NCBI GenBank assembly: GCA_015522385.1
Contig: WAMJ01000279.1
Coordinates: forward strand, 1-34,328
From: Candidatus Heimdallarchaeota archaeon
Lineage (GTDB): Archaea > Asgardarchaeota > Heimdallarchaeia > Heimdallarchaeales > Kariarchaeaceae
Length of the DNA: 34,328 nucleotides
Direction of reading: 5' to 3'
Shown: piece by piece, positions 15,103 through 23,338 of the stretch
Layout: every line of letters starts with the position of its first letter
Numbering within the stretch: the stretch's first letter is position 1
Made by a program: the position numbers and the translations under genes
Notes under the pieces: generated by a model
Seen by the model: the letters and a program-made list of their open reading frames with translations, nothing else
The model's database searches: none
What the model was told of the DNA's origin: nothing

Positions 15103-16671
15103 GTGTTGAGTAACAAGCAAGAGGTGCAAGCAGCTGTCAAACTCCTTCTCAAAAACGGATACAGGCTCACTCCTGAGTCTCTCCCCGTCCTGATCGATAC
15201 AGGGTCGCCTCTGCAGATCGTCGAGAATTTCCTCAGTGGGAGGAGCCATGGTGGTGGACAAGTTATTGAGAGCACTGATATCTTGGCAAAAGGTGTGGTT
15301 ACATCAAAACCAAAGCTGGTCAAGCCTTCAACACTTGATCAGAGAATTAGTCGGTCTAAATCTTCTCCAGATAGCTCTGGGTCTGTGATCAGGACTCCGG
15401 CAAGCTTGCTGGAGGGACTTCACAACTATGAAAGTAACATCGAGGTCGTGTGGGAACCAAAGTTCTCGAACAAGAGGTTGAGTGAAATCACGGACTTCAA
15501 TGCATATTTCAAGAACCGTTATGACAAACTTAGCAAGATAGTCAAAGGTAAGCGGAAATCCGGTGCGTTAACACAGATCCGGAAATTGGCATCACTGAAA
15601 GAGAGGGACGAAGTTCTGATCATAGGAATGGTAACCTCGAAGCACTTTCCAGCATCTGGTGGAGGCATTGTCGAATTGGAGGATCCCTACTCTGAGACAG
15701 TCCTTCAAGTTGTCATCTCCAAGGAAAACGAGAGTCTAGTAAGCCAGTTCCTTATGGTAATGGACGACACAGTCATCGGTGTGGAGGGAACAGTTATCAA
15801 CGAGGAGAAAATCCGAGCGAATGACCTTATCCTCCCGGATATCCCCCGAAACTACCAAGCCAATACCACTGATATCCCTGTCCATGCTGCATTCCTCTCC
15901 GACATCCACATCGGTTCCAAGGGGTTTCTCTCGAAACCATTCGAAAGGTTTGTACGGTTTCTCAATGGAGAATATGGAAACTCTAAGATGAGGAAACTGG
16001 GGCGGCAGACAAAGTATGTCATGTTCGCGGGGGATGTTGTCGATGGTGTGGGAATATTCCCCAACCAAGAAGAAGAACTCTCTATCCTCGATGTGAGAGA
16101 GCAGTACAATACCTTCGCCGCTTTCCTCGAACGAATTCCCGATGATGTAGAGATCGTTGTCATCCCCGGGAACCATGATCACGTTAGACCTGCAGAGCCA
16201 CAACCTGTAATCAAACCAATTTACGCACCCGAGCTCTACAACCTCCCCAACGTCACCATGCTCCCGAACCCTGCACAGGTCAAGATTCACGGGGTGAAAT
16301 CTCTGCTCTACCACTGCACAAGTCTTCCGGATATCCTCAACCACCTCCCTGGCCTGAAGACTGAGAAACCTTCTGAGGTTATGGTTAAGATGCTTCAGGC
16401 AAGGCATCTTGCACCTGTGTGGGGGTCGAGAACACCAATTGCTCCTGAACCCGAAGATAACCTTGTTATCGAATCCATCCCCGATATCTTCCACGGTGGT
16501 CACATCCACATAAATGACATGGCCCTGTACAATGGGGTTCGCATCCTGAACAGTGGGACAATGCAGGCACAGACCAGCTATCAGAAAGCTCTGAACATCA
16601 TGCCAACGCCTGGAGAGGTGCTTGTTGTCAACCTCATGGATCACACCCCCAATCTCCTGAAATTGATGTGA
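15103..16671 (+). CDS. polB: DNA polymerase D small subunit DP1 (3'-5' exonuclease)
   Basis: This is the 522-residue small subunit of the archaeal replicative polymerase PolD; it carries proofreading exonuclease activity and partners DP2, which is not in the window. The N terminus holds a short helical domain (EVQAAVKLLLKNGYRL). A low-complexity linker follows, then an OB fold (about residues 155-250; KERDEVLIIGMVTSK... GTVINEEKI). The calcineurin-like phosphoesterase domain ends it, with metal motifs AFLSDIHIGS, FAGDVVDGVG, VIPGNHDHVRP and FHGGHIHIN, all intact. The GTG start has a TATA-like box at leaderless spacing. A small unknown gene follows after 4 bp, implying a bicistronic unit. The symbol polB for DP1 is used in some archaeal annotations and should not be confused with family-B polymerase. 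Confidence 0.96.
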   Translation: MLSNKQEVQAAVKLLLKNGYRLTPESLPVLIDTGSPLQIVENFLSGRSHGGGQVIESTDILAKGVVTSKPKLVKPSTLDQRISRSKSSPDSSGSVIRTPASLLEGLHNYESNIEVVWEPKFSNKRLSEITDFNAYFKNRYDKLSKIVKGKRKSGALTQIRKLASLKERDEVLIIGMVTSKHFPASGGGIVELEDPYSETVLQVVISKENESLVSQFLMVMDDTVIGVEGTVINEEKIRANDLILPDIPRNYQANTTDIPVHAAFLSDIHIGSKGFLSKPFERFVRFLNGEYGNSKMRKLGRQTKYVMFAGDVVDGVGIFPNQEEELSILDVREQYNTFAAFLERIPDDVEIVVIPGNHDHVRPAEPQPVIKPIYAPELYNLPNVTMLPNPAQVKIHGVKSLLYHCTSLPDILNHLPGLKTEKPSEVMVKMLQARHLAPVWGSRTPIAPEPEDNLVIESIPDIFHGGHIHINDMALYNGVRILNSGTMQAQTSYQKALNIMPTPGEVLVVNLMDHTPNLLKLM

Positions 16672-16675
16672 TTCT

Positions 16676-17269
16676 ATGGATGGGCTTAATGATTCAAAGG
16701 ATAGTCCGCTTGGTCTGCCCCTTCTCCTGTACCTTCTCACCAAAAGGAGGAACAAGCGTTGGTCCCGTAACCTGAGTTACTACTTTTTCCAAGCTCTGAA
16801 GGTAAACTACTACTTGCTCTTCGGAGTGGGGAGTGACCGGGTCGGGACTGTTATCACGAGGTTCGGAATCTTTATGGAGAATAACTGGAAGGGGCTAAAA
16901 GGAGATGATACTCTAATTTGGGAGCTAGTCGATCATCACCTAGATGGTGGTCGTCCCCTCCCACTGCATGGTGATGTCATCCTCACTCGGGGGGACATCT
17001 CTATCTCATGGCTAGGCTCTGAAGAACTTGTACAGATATTGGGTGACCAGACCCTCTGCACTACCTCAAATTTCACACCGCTTTTTTCGACGGGGCGGGT
17101 AGATCCGGTGGACTGGAGGGTACCGACGCCCCGCCCTGATTTCCCTATGTTTAGAGCAGTGAATGAATTTGTCAGTAATGGCTCGGGCTTCTGGGTACCT
17201 CAGGTTGGTACAACCTTAGAAGATGTGGGTTTCGCCTTCTTTGAGAGAGGGACAAACAATATTTTATAG
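16676..17269 (+). CDS. Unknown protein downstream of DP1
   Basis: This 197-residue protein is not recognised. The N terminus is basic (LTKRRNKRWSRNLSYYFFQ) and then becomes mixed alpha/beta: YYLLFGVGSDRVGTVITRFG, DTLIWELVDHHLDG, HGDVILTRGDISISWLG, FTPLFSTGRVDPVDWRVPT. There is no membrane segment or signal peptide. The ATG lies 4 bp after the DP1 stop, with a GATGTGATT stretch that could pair weakly with 16S RNA, so the two genes are probably one transcript. A replication-linked role is conceivable only from this position. The final bases contain the TATA-like box of the next gene. Confidence 0.65.
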   Translation: MDGLNDSKDSPLGLPLLLYLLTKRRNKRWSRNLSYYFFQALKVNYYLLFGVGSDRVGTVITRFGIFMENNWKGLKGDDTLIWELVDHHLDGGRPLPLHGDVILTRGDISISWLGSEELVQILGDQTLCTTSNFTPLFSTGRVDPVDWRVPTPRPDFPMFRAVNEFVSNGSGFWVPQVGTTLEDVGFAFFERGTNNIL

Positions 17270-17270
17270 G
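17261..17270 (+). promoter_or_regulatory. TATA-like box for the 67-residue membrane protein
   Basis: ATTTTATAGG is centred 25 bp upstream of the ATG at 17291 and overlaps the end of the preceding gene. Confidence 0.5.
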
Positions 17271-17290
17271 GTGTATCTATAAAGAAGTAA

Positions 17291-17494
17291 ATGGAGAATC
17301 AGGCTAAGCAGGATCGTAAGGTTGTTCTATTTATCTATGATCTTATCCTCATCCTCTCTGGACTTTACGTCCTTGAGAAGCTGTGGGATTCTGGATTCTA
17401 TTTGGATACGGTTCTTCTTTACTCTCCTCTTTGGCTTCTATTTGTTATCTTTCTGTACCTCCCAAAACGGGCTCGAACACGTGTCGTTCCCTAA
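17291..17494 (+). CDS. Small two-helix membrane protein
   Basis: This 67-residue protein has two hydrophobic segments (VVLFIYDLILILSGLYVLE and VLLYSPLWLLFVIFLYLP). It has a charged N terminus (ENQAKQDRK) and a basic C-terminal tail (KRARTRV), so both ends probably face the cytoplasm. No family is recognised. It is accepted as real because a TATA-like box is placed 25 bp upstream of its ATG. The remaining gap to the ATP synthase genes (17495-17660) is A/T-rich at its end and holds no gene that I can see. Confidence 0.5.
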   Translation: MENQAKQDRKVVLFIYDLILILSGLYVLEKLWDSGFYLDTVLLYSPLWLLFVIFLYLPKRARTRVVP

Positions 17495-17660
17495 TGATGC
17501 TTTTGTGGGACTGTTTGTTGTCATGTCACCAGCTATTCATGCCCTCGATTTTACCGTACGTGTGGGGTGGATTATTGTCTCCTCACGTCACTCCTTGGTA
17601 ATTCTCAGCTTTTCAGTATGGTAACAAGTGACAATTCCTAAAAAGCATCCATTTTATTAG

Positions 17661-19811
17661 GTGTTGATCGAATTGACTGGAGAAGTAGAGATTAGACAAC
17701 CTTCCCCCAAGAAGCCAAAATTCGGGTTCCCCAGACCTTTAGCAATTACAAAGGTAGTAGCCCCTATTAGATACAAAAGGGCAATCATCAAGTCTGTAGA
17801 AGAAACAGGCTACATCGAACCCATCAAGGTCGATCCAAGGCTTGGAGCTGACCACCTACACGTTGAGGAAAGAAGAAATACTCTTGAGACCATCAAGAAT
17901 GACTTGTCAACCGTTCTCAATCAGCTGGACTCAGGGGAGTTTGAGAAGAAGCAGAAAATCGAACTACCGTCTGGTGAAGACGAGGTAATTGAATTCATCA
18001 AAGGTGAGATGAGTAAGCCACTCAATAAGATAAATCACCTTTTCTCTACAAGGCAGGAGCTTAACCAGAAGCTATCCGACATGAAGGCACTTCACTCAGT
18101 AATTGAGAAATACGGTGCGTTAGGTATTGACCCATCACTTCTTAGCCAAGTAGATCAGCAGTTCACTGAAATCGTTATTGGGACAGTTGTCAACACCAAG
18201 GTACCATCGCTAAACACGACCCTAAGGGATATCACCAATGACCGGTATATTTTTGTCCATGAGCAGATGACTCAAGAGGAGTCTATGTTCCTCCTGATCT
18301 TCATGGTGGAGGACAAGGATGCTGTTGATGTCATTCTCAGGGAAGCACAGTACAGTCCTGTTGAGAAGCCTTCAACCACTGGTTTTACGTTATCCGAGAT
18401 CGAATCTGAGATTGACAAAATCAAGGACGATATAGAAGACATCGAGGACGATATTGAGGACTTCGCAGAGGACTATGGATACTTCTTACTTGGACTTCTT
18501 GAAGCAACCAACATCGAGCTTGAGAGGATTAATGAGATCGAGCTGAAGATGAGGCGGACGAAGACACAACTTGTTATGTGGGGCTGGATACCTCCCAAGT
18601 ACCAAGATTCCTTTAAGTCACAGATACTGTACATCACCGAGAACAACGCCGATGTAGAATTCAGGGAAGGTGAACTGGATCCTTCGCTGGTTCCATCCTA
18701 CAACAACACTCCCATGCCCTCACTCTTCGGTGGAATGAGAGGACTCGTCAACGCATTTGGTGTACCTTCCCATGAGGAGATAGATCCATTCGGATGGTTT
18801 GCCTTGTTCTTCGCGATGTTCTTCGGAATCATGTTCGCGGACGTGGGTCATGGGACGATTCTCATGATCATCGGGCTGAGTCTTACATTCGCTAAGAAGA
18901 GGAAAGAGTCGTACCCAACCGATGGTATCGGTGGTTTTGTGTGGATGGGCTCCGAGCTCTTCATAATTATGGGATTATTCTCAATATTATGGGGTATGAC
19001 CATGGGTTCATTGTTTGGTGACGAGACGATCCTGTGGAACACTCCCCTCGTCTATGTCTTCGGTGGATATGTGAAAAATGGAGAGTTCGTGAACTACGGT
19101 ATCGGGACTTGGGGCTTCTTCGCAGATCTCAAGATCGAGAATATAGAGGGCAAGGACTACATCCTCGTGTCAAGGAACTACCAAAACTTACTGGTGTTCT
19201 CCTTCGCATGGGGTGCCATCACTATCCTCACTGGCCTATTCATCCAGCTCTACCAGAAGCTAAACTTCAGGCACTCATCGATGGATCTGATCAGTCCTAT
19301 TTTCCTCATCGGAATCTACGTTTTCGCACTCCTTGCTTTTGTCTTCCCCGTAGCAGCAATTTTCTTCGTAGTCATCATTGTTCTGGGTATATTTACCCTC
19401 TTTTATCTCGAATTCAGAGCTCATGGTATCGGAGGAATGATGCTAGGGCTTGATCATGTGCTTTCACTACTCAGTAACACATTCAGCTTCGGGCGGCTCT
19501 TAGCGATGAACACAATTCACTTCGTCTTCGCATTCCTCCCCTACTTGTTCCTAGATATGGCAGTTGGTGGGGAGAACAGTCTGATTAACCATGAGGCTGG
19601 ATACTGGCCTGAGACAATCGGTCCCCTCTGGCCCTTCTGGATACTTGGCGCAGCCATCGGTGCGATGATTGTCGTCCCGGTAGAGACTACCTTCAGTACT
19701 CTGCAGGCACTCAGGCTTAACTGGGTTGAGTTCTTCTCCAAGTTCTACTCGGGAGACGGAATACCCTTCTCCCCCGTTGGGGTCAAGAGAGAGCTCACCA
19801 CGGAGAGCTGA
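17661..19811 (+). CDS. atpI: A-type ATP synthase subunit I (a-subunit)
   Basis: This 716-residue membrane subunit forms the proton or sodium half-channels of the archaeal A-type ATP synthase. The N-terminal half (about residues 1-385) is soluble and coiled-coil rich, for example the acidic repeat DDIEDIEDDIEDFAEDYG near residue 256; it makes the peripheral stalk contact. The C-terminal half has about seven or eight membrane helices, starting at PFGWFALFFAMFFGIMFADVGHG. The essential stator arginine is visible as R612 in SNTFSFGRLLAMN. The start is GTG; an A/T stretch (CCTAAAAAGC, 17637-17646) lies upstream. Subunit C follows after 12 bp. The ion cannot be assigned from this subunit alone. Confidence 0.95.
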   Translation: MLIELTGEVEIRQPSPKKPKFGFPRPLAITKVVAPIRYKRAIIKSVEETGYIEPIKVDPRLGADHLHVEERRNTLETIKNDLSTVLNQLDSGEFEKKQKIELPSGEDEVIEFIKGEMSKPLNKINHLFSTRQELNQKLSDMKALHSVIEKYGALGIDPSLLSQVDQQFTEIVIGTVVNTKVPSLNTTLRDITNDRYIFVHEQMTQEESMFLLIFMVEDKDAVDVILREAQYSPVEKPSTTGFTLSEIESEIDKIKDDIEDIEDDIEDFAEDYGYFLLGLLEATNIELERINEIELKMRRTKTQLVMWGWIPPKYQDSFKSQILYITENNADVEFREGELDPSLVPSYNNTPMPSLFGGMRGLVNAFGVPSHEEIDPFGWFALFFAMFFGIMFADVGHGTILMIIGLSLTFAKKRKESYPTDGIGGFVWMGSELFIIMGLFSILWGMTMGSLFGDETILWNTPLVYVFGGYVKNGEFVNYGIGTWGFFADLKIENIEGKDYILVSRNYQNLLVFSFAWGAITILTGLFIQLYQKLNFRHSSMDLISPIFLIGIYVFALLAFVFPVAAIFFVVIIVLGIFTLFYLEFRAHGIGGMMLGLDHVLSLLSNTFSFGRLLAMNTIHFVFAFLPYLFLDMAVGGENSLINHEAGYWPETIGPLWPFWILGAAIGAMIVVPVETTFSTLQALRLNWVEFFSKFYSGDGIPFSPVGVKRELTTES

Positions 19812-19820
19812 GGAGGGAGG
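19811..19820 (+). promoter_or_regulatory. Strong Shine-Dalgarno site for ATP synthase subunit C
   Basis: AGGAGGGAGG, 3 bp before the ATG at 19824, overlaps the stop region of subunit I. It contrasts with the apparently leaderless first genes of operons in this window. Confidence 0.75.
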
Positions 19821-19823
19821 AAG

Positions 19824-20837
19824 ATGACCAGCAGTATCCCGTACCTCATTGCGAAGGCCAGATCTCATGTCGGTGCTTCTCCCAGCAAGCAGAAGATCGA
19901 GATGATGATCAATACCCCCTCGATGAGTGAGGCAGAGAACATCCTTTCTGGCTATGAGTTCTATCAAGGTGCCCTCCAGCAGGTCAGGCCCAGTGTCGAC
20001 ATCCTTGGCTTCGAGGGGATCCTCCGTAATGAGTTCGGGAAGATGCTCCACCGGTACTCTGTGGGTGCTTCTCCACAAGCCAAAAGTTTGCTCAATGCCT
20101 ACGCAATGAGACTGGAGGCTGAGAACTTACAGATCCTGTTCCGGGCCATCATTGGTGGTGACCACGATGAGGATATCCTCAAGTTCATCGTCCCCGTTAA
20201 CGAGTTCGAGATGAGGTCATACAAGAGGATTCTTAACTCTACCTCTCCCAAGAACGCCGTAGATTTCATCGCTTTCCCCGAGTTGAGGAGGGGGGCTGCC
20301 CGTGCATTTGACAAGGCTAGAGACGACGACGAACTTGTCTTCTACATAGTCAGTAGTCTCGAACACGCTGCTTTTGAATACGCGTACAAGTTCAACAAAC
20401 ACATCCGCTCCGAGGTTGACCTTCTTAACCTCGAGACCGTCGCTAGGGCAATATCGCTCAAAATTAATCCACGGGAGTGGATCATCCCAAAGATTGGTGT
20501 TGTAGCACAGAACATAGGAAGACTTGAACGGCTCTCCAGTCCAAGGGACGTCATCGCCTCGATGATCAACAGTGTCCCATACTCAAGTTATCTCAGGGAT
20601 GTCCTGAATAGTCCTGAAAGTAGCATTATTTCGCATCTAGAGCGACAGGTTGACCTTGCGCTGATGAAGCACCATGCTTTCAATTTCAGGATCTTCTCCT
20701 ACTCCAAGGAGGCCCTGTTCGACTTCTTCGCACTGAAATATCAGGAGATTAAGGACATCGGAAAGATCTTCCTCGGAAAGGCCAACAACATTGATCCCGA
20801 GAGGATACGGAACTCTCTCCTGTACTTCGCGGTTTAG
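19824..20837 (+). CDS. atpC: A-type ATP synthase subunit C (central-stalk socket)
   Basis: This 337-residue all-helical protein is subunit C of the A-type ATP synthase (homologue of V-ATPase subunit d), the socket joining the central stalk to the membrane rotor. Visible family motifs are NAYAMRLEAENLQILFRAI, SSLEHAAFEYAYKFNK (second repeat), and the C-terminal ALKYQEIKDIGKIF, then LGKANNIDPERIRNSL. The length is typical. It follows subunit I by 12 bp with a strong Shine-Dalgarno site, so the two form one unit. The rotor ring and catalytic A/B subunits, often in the same operon in other archaea, are not encoded downstream here. Confidence 0.93.
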   Translation: MTSSIPYLIAKARSHVGASPSKQKIEMMINTPSMSEAENILSGYEFYQGALQQVRPSVDILGFEGILRNEFGKMLHRYSVGASPQAKSLLNAYAMRLEAENLQILFRAIIGGDHDEDILKFIVPVNEFEMRSYKRILNSTSPKNAVDFIAFPELRRGAARAFDKARDDDELVFYIVSSLEHAAFEYAYKFNKHIRSEVDLLNLETVARAISLKINPREWIIPKIGVVAQNIGRLERLSSPRDVIASMINSVPYSSYLRDVLNSPESSIISHLERQVDLALMKHHAFNFRIFSYSKEALFDFFALKYQEIKDIGKIFLGKANNIDPERIRNSLLYFAV

Positions 20838-20862
20838 ATAACAATCGTACTTTAATAATTAC

Positions 20863-21213
20863 TTATGACAGAATAAATCCGGGGACTTCTTTCACCCGTA
20901 TCAGAGGGATGTGGATACTCATCGAGTCCTTGAAAGCGTCTGTGAACTCCAGTTGCTCCTCCTTGGTTCCCTGCGCGGTGTAGGAGATGAATTTTCCCTT
21001 TGGCTCTCCCTCGAGCTCGACAAAGACTGTCACGGGTAGCCCCTTGAGGGAGTACCACGACGGGATGAGATGGGTGACAAATGCGTAGTACCTCCCTTCC
21101 TTCTCTGCAATATAGATGTGTCCTCCCCTGTTCTGCGTGGAGGAGATCACGAGTCTCACGAGTTCACCGATCCCATCTAGTTGCATCTTCTGTGCTATTG
21201 GTATTTCGTCCAT
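20863..21213 (-). CDS. Unknown 116-residue soluble protein
   Basis: I do not recognise this protein. It looks like a compact mostly-beta domain: GELVRLVISSTQ, GGHIYIAEKEGRYYAFVTHLI, LPVTVFVELEGEPKGKFISYT, then a helix-strand end (EFTDAFKDSMSIHIPLIRV). There is no membrane segment. An ATG start with a TATA-like box (21231-21242) centred 24 bp upstream supports a real leaderless gene. It is convergent with ATP synthase subunit C (25-bp gap) and lies downstream of the aminotransferase on the same strand, separated by its own promoter. Confidence 0.65.
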   Translation of the reverse strand: MDEIPIAQKMQLDGIGELVRLVISSTQNRGGHIYIAEKEGRYYAFVTHLIPSWYSLKGLPVTVFVELEGEPKGKFISYTAQGTKEEQLEFTDAFKDSMSIHIPLIRVKEVPGFILS

Positions 21214-21230
21214 ATCCTGAAATCGGTGTG

Positions 21231-21242
21231 TTAAATATAAAG
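21231..21242 (-). promoter_or_regulatory. TATA-like box for the 116-residue protein
   Basis: The minus strand reads CTTTATATTTAA, centred 24 bp upstream of the ATG at 21213. It is one of the best TATA matches in the window. Confidence 0.65.
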
Positions 21243-21254
21243 ACTGATTTTGAG

Positions 21255-22448
21255 CTACTTGAGCAAACCCCCGATTCTCCGGACACCTTCCTCGAGAATA
21301 TCTGGGGTGGAGAGGTAGACCATCCTAAAATGTTCTTTCCCGTAAACCTCGGAGAACCCTGAGCCGTGGACGACAAGTGTCTGCTTCTCCCTCAGAAGGT
21401 CGAGGACAAATTCCTTATCAGTACTCCACTTCGTCCCTTTGAGGTCTATCCTTGGGAAGATGTAGAAGGCTGCCTGTGGGACGAAGGTCTCAATCCTCTC
21501 AATCTCCGAGAACCCCTTGACCACGATGTCCCTCCGCTCCTTGATCTTCTTGACCATGGTCTTCAGGTGGGGTGGGTTAATATCCAGGCCAGCCACTGCC
21601 GCCAGACTAATAGGTGTTGTAGGGGATAGCCTAGTCCTGCAGAGTTTTCGAATGCCCTCGAACGGCTCTGCAATCCTATTCTCCGAGTCCATCCTGTAGG
21701 CATATGCTGCCCTCCAACCTGGCGCAAGGTAATTCTTGGAGAAACCGTTGAAGACGACGATCGGCACGTCCCTCGCAATTGTGGACATGGATGTGTATTT
21801 CACTCCGTCGTCGAGGATCTGCCTGTCGTAAATCTCGTCGGCCACGATCGCAAGGTCATGCTCTCCTGCCAGGTCGATCAGCTTTCTGAGAACTGACTCC
21901 GAATACACTGCACCCGTCGGGTTGTTCGGGTTGATTACCACAATAAGCTTGGTCCTCTCGTTGATCTTAGACCTGAGGTCGTCAATGTCCGGTATCCAGC
22001 CCTCCTCCTCGATACAGCGGTATGCTACTGTCTCTGCTTGTGTCACTGTACCCGCAGATTGGTAAGCAGGATATGTTGGGCCGGGTACAAGCACCCTGTC
22101 CCCGGGATTGAGGAATGACAGGAAAAGGTAAAGTATCCCCTCACTGACCCCGTTGGTGAATATCACATCTGACGGTTGAACACCGTTACTGTACTTTGCA
22201 TCCTCGTACCAAGCGATCCTCTCCCTGACGTAGGCATCACCGACGGACTCTGAGTAGTACCCACTCCCTTGGTTCGCCACCTCTGCAAGCCTGTCCCTCA
22301 TGGGTTTCGGTACGTCGAAGTCGAACTTGTTCGGATCTCCGATATTGAAATAGAGGATGTCGTGCCCCTGTGCCTTCAGTTGATTTGCCACCTGCTGTAC
22401 ATCCCTGATTGCGTAGGTCATGGAACCCACCCGGTCACTGATTCTCAT
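21255..22448 (-). CDS. Class I/II PLP aminotransferase (Ala/Asp type)
   Basis: This 397-residue pyridoxal-phosphate aminotransferase is of the fold type I AspC/AlaT group. The N terminus SMTYAIRDVQQVANQL and FNIGDPNKFDFDVPKPM match archaeal alanine/aspartate aminotransferases. Further motifs are VIFTNGVSEGILYLF (cofactor phosphate region), INPNNPTGAVYS, IVADEIYDRQIL, and the PLP lysine in FNGFSKNYLAPGWRAAY. The exact amino donor is not readable. The ATG at 22448 is chosen over the upstream ATG at 22472 because a TATA-like box (22470-22480) lies 27 bp upstream of 22448 and overlaps the longer start. It is divergent from nep1, with both promoters inside about 90 bp. Confidence 0.93.
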   Translation of the reverse strand: MRISDRVGSMTYAIRDVQQVANQLKAQGHDILYFNIGDPNKFDFDVPKPMRDRLAEVANQGSGYYSESVGDAYVRERIAWYEDAKYSNGVQPSDVIFTNGVSEGILYLFLSFLNPGDRVLVPGPTYPAYQSAGTVTQAETVAYRCIEEEGWIPDIDDLRSKINERTKLIVVINPNNPTGAVYSESVLRKLIDLAGEHDLAIVADEIYDRQILDDGVKYTSMSTIARDVPIVVFNGFSKNYLAPGWRAAYAYRMDSENRIAEPFEGIRKLCRTRLSPTTPISLAAVAGLDINPPHLKTMVKKIKERRDIVVKGFSEIERIETFVPQAAFYIFPRIDLKGTKWSTDKEFVLDLLREKQTLVVHGSGFSEVYGKEHFRMVYLSTPDILEEGVRRIGGLLK

Positions 22449-22469
22449 ACGACAAAACTGGTGGTGTCG

Positions 22470-22480
22470 CATTTTATCTT
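22470..22480 (-). promoter_or_regulatory. TATA-like box for the aminotransferase gene
   Basis: The minus strand reads AAGATAAAATG, centred 27 bp upstream of the ATG at 22448. It overlaps the longer candidate start codon at 22472 and therefore rules it out. Confidence 0.6.
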
Positions 22481-22500
22481 TGCGTTGGTGAATGGGACAT

Positions 22501-22512
22501 AAGTTTTATTTC
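22501..22512 (+). promoter_or_regulatory. TATA-like box for nep1
   Basis: AAGTTTTATTTC is centred about 27 bp upstream of the GTG at 22534 and lies inside the longer open frame that starts at 22492. Confidence 0.5.
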
Positions 22513-22533
22513 ACACCGTGGAATCCAAGGACT

Positions 22534-23142
22534 GTGAAGCAGATCCTGATCCACGACTGTGCCGTCGCCCTCGTCCCTGGCTCATGGAGGAAGAAGAGGA
22601 AGATAGCCGAGTACATCAAGAGGACGGGGAGGGTCCCGCTGATCAACAGCTCTACTCACCAACATCTGCTTTCCAAGATCCCGAGGGAGAAGAGGCAGGA
22701 TCGTCCAGATCTTTTGCACTTCGCCCTACTGCTCGCCTTGAACTACGCCAAGATCAGAGAACTGGACATCCTGTTCACCGTGGGGGAGGATATCTACCGT
22801 GTGGATCCAGATACCCGGCTTCCCCGGGACCAGCAAAGGTTCTACGGTATTCTCGAAGGTGTGCTCGCAGGTTCCGAGAATCCCTTCATCACCCGGATTG
22901 GACGGGACTTGAACAATGTCCTCTCCGCCAACATCTGGCTGTTTTCCCGGACAGCTGGGATCACATACCGCGAGGTCGAGGAGTTTCCAGACGATCTCAC
23001 AATGGTCTTTGGCGGGAGGGCACACTCTGGTCCACGGATCTCCAGTCTTCCCGAGTACAGGTCACTTAACCTTGGTGACAAACCTCTTGAGCTGTGGACC
23101 GCGATCAGCCTTGTGGTTCCCCGAGTGCTGGATCTTCCCTAA
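22534..23142 (+). CDS. nep1: Nep1/Emg1 rRNA pseudouridine N1-methyltransferase
   Basis: This SPOUT-class enzyme methylates N1 of a pseudouridine in small-subunit rRNA (helix 35 in known archaea) and aids ribosome assembly. It has 202 residues from the GTG at 22534. Family motifs include ILIHDCAVALVPGSW at the N terminus, the RRPD-type motif QDRPDLLHFALLLALN, then RVDPDTRLPRDQQRFYGILE and the C-terminal knot segment DLTMVFGGRAHSG. An ATG at 22492 would add 14 residues, but the shorter start matches where known Nep1 proteins begin and has a TATA-like box about 27 bp upstream. The stop overlaps that of the convergent cysteine-rich gene by 4 bases. Confidence 0.92.
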   Translation: MKQILIHDCAVALVPGSWRKKRKIAEYIKRTGRVPLINSSTHQHLLSKIPREKRQDRPDLLHFALLLALNYAKIRELDILFTVGEDIYRVDPDTRLPRDQQRFYGILEGVLAGSENPFITRIGRDLNNVLSANIWLFSRTAGITYREVEEFPDDLTMVFGGRAHSGPRISSLPEYRSLNLGDKPLELWTAISLVVPRVLDLP

Positions 23143-23297
23143 CAAAAAACTCGCTGATCCTCCGCTCTCTCTTCACAGACGTAGCAGAGCTCCGAATCTC
23201 TGCAGATGCAGCATAGTCTTCTGGTGTCCATGCTCTCACAGTGCTGGTGGCACTCAATGCACACTGCAGAAGAGTCTAGTGTAGTACTGACAGACAT
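23139..23297 (-). CDS. 52-residue cysteine-rich (zinc-finger-like) protein
   Basis: This short gene is easily missed. It encodes 52 residues with nine cysteines: CIECHQHC (C13, C16, C20, with H17 and H19), CCIC (C29, C30, C32), CYVC (C38, C41) and a final C52. The pattern resembles treble-clef or B-box-like zinc domains that bind one or two zinc ions. No exact family is recognised. Support for a real gene: a clean ATG start, a TATA-like box (GTTTTATAC on the minus strand) centred 27 bp upstream, and tail-to-tail arrangement with nep1 with a 4-base stop overlap like other pairs here. A nucleic-acid or protein-binding role is inference. Confidence 0.62.
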   Translation of the reverse strand: MSVSTTLDSSAVCIECHQHCESMDTRRLCCICRDSELCYVCEERAEDQRVFC

Positions 23298-23319
23298 GGT
23301 AAATTCATCCTCTGGTCCT

Positions 23320-23328
23320 GTATAAAAC
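23320..23328 (-). promoter_or_regulatory. TATA-like box for the cysteine-rich gene
   Basis: The minus strand reads GTTTTATAC, centred 27 bp upstream of the ATG at 23297. Confidence 0.55.
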
Positions 23329-23338
23329 CCACAAGCCC

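Noticed and set aside
15736..16755. 339-residue minus-strand open frame
   Set aside because: It lies opposite DP1, whose catalytic motifs are intact; no independent promoter or motif supports it.
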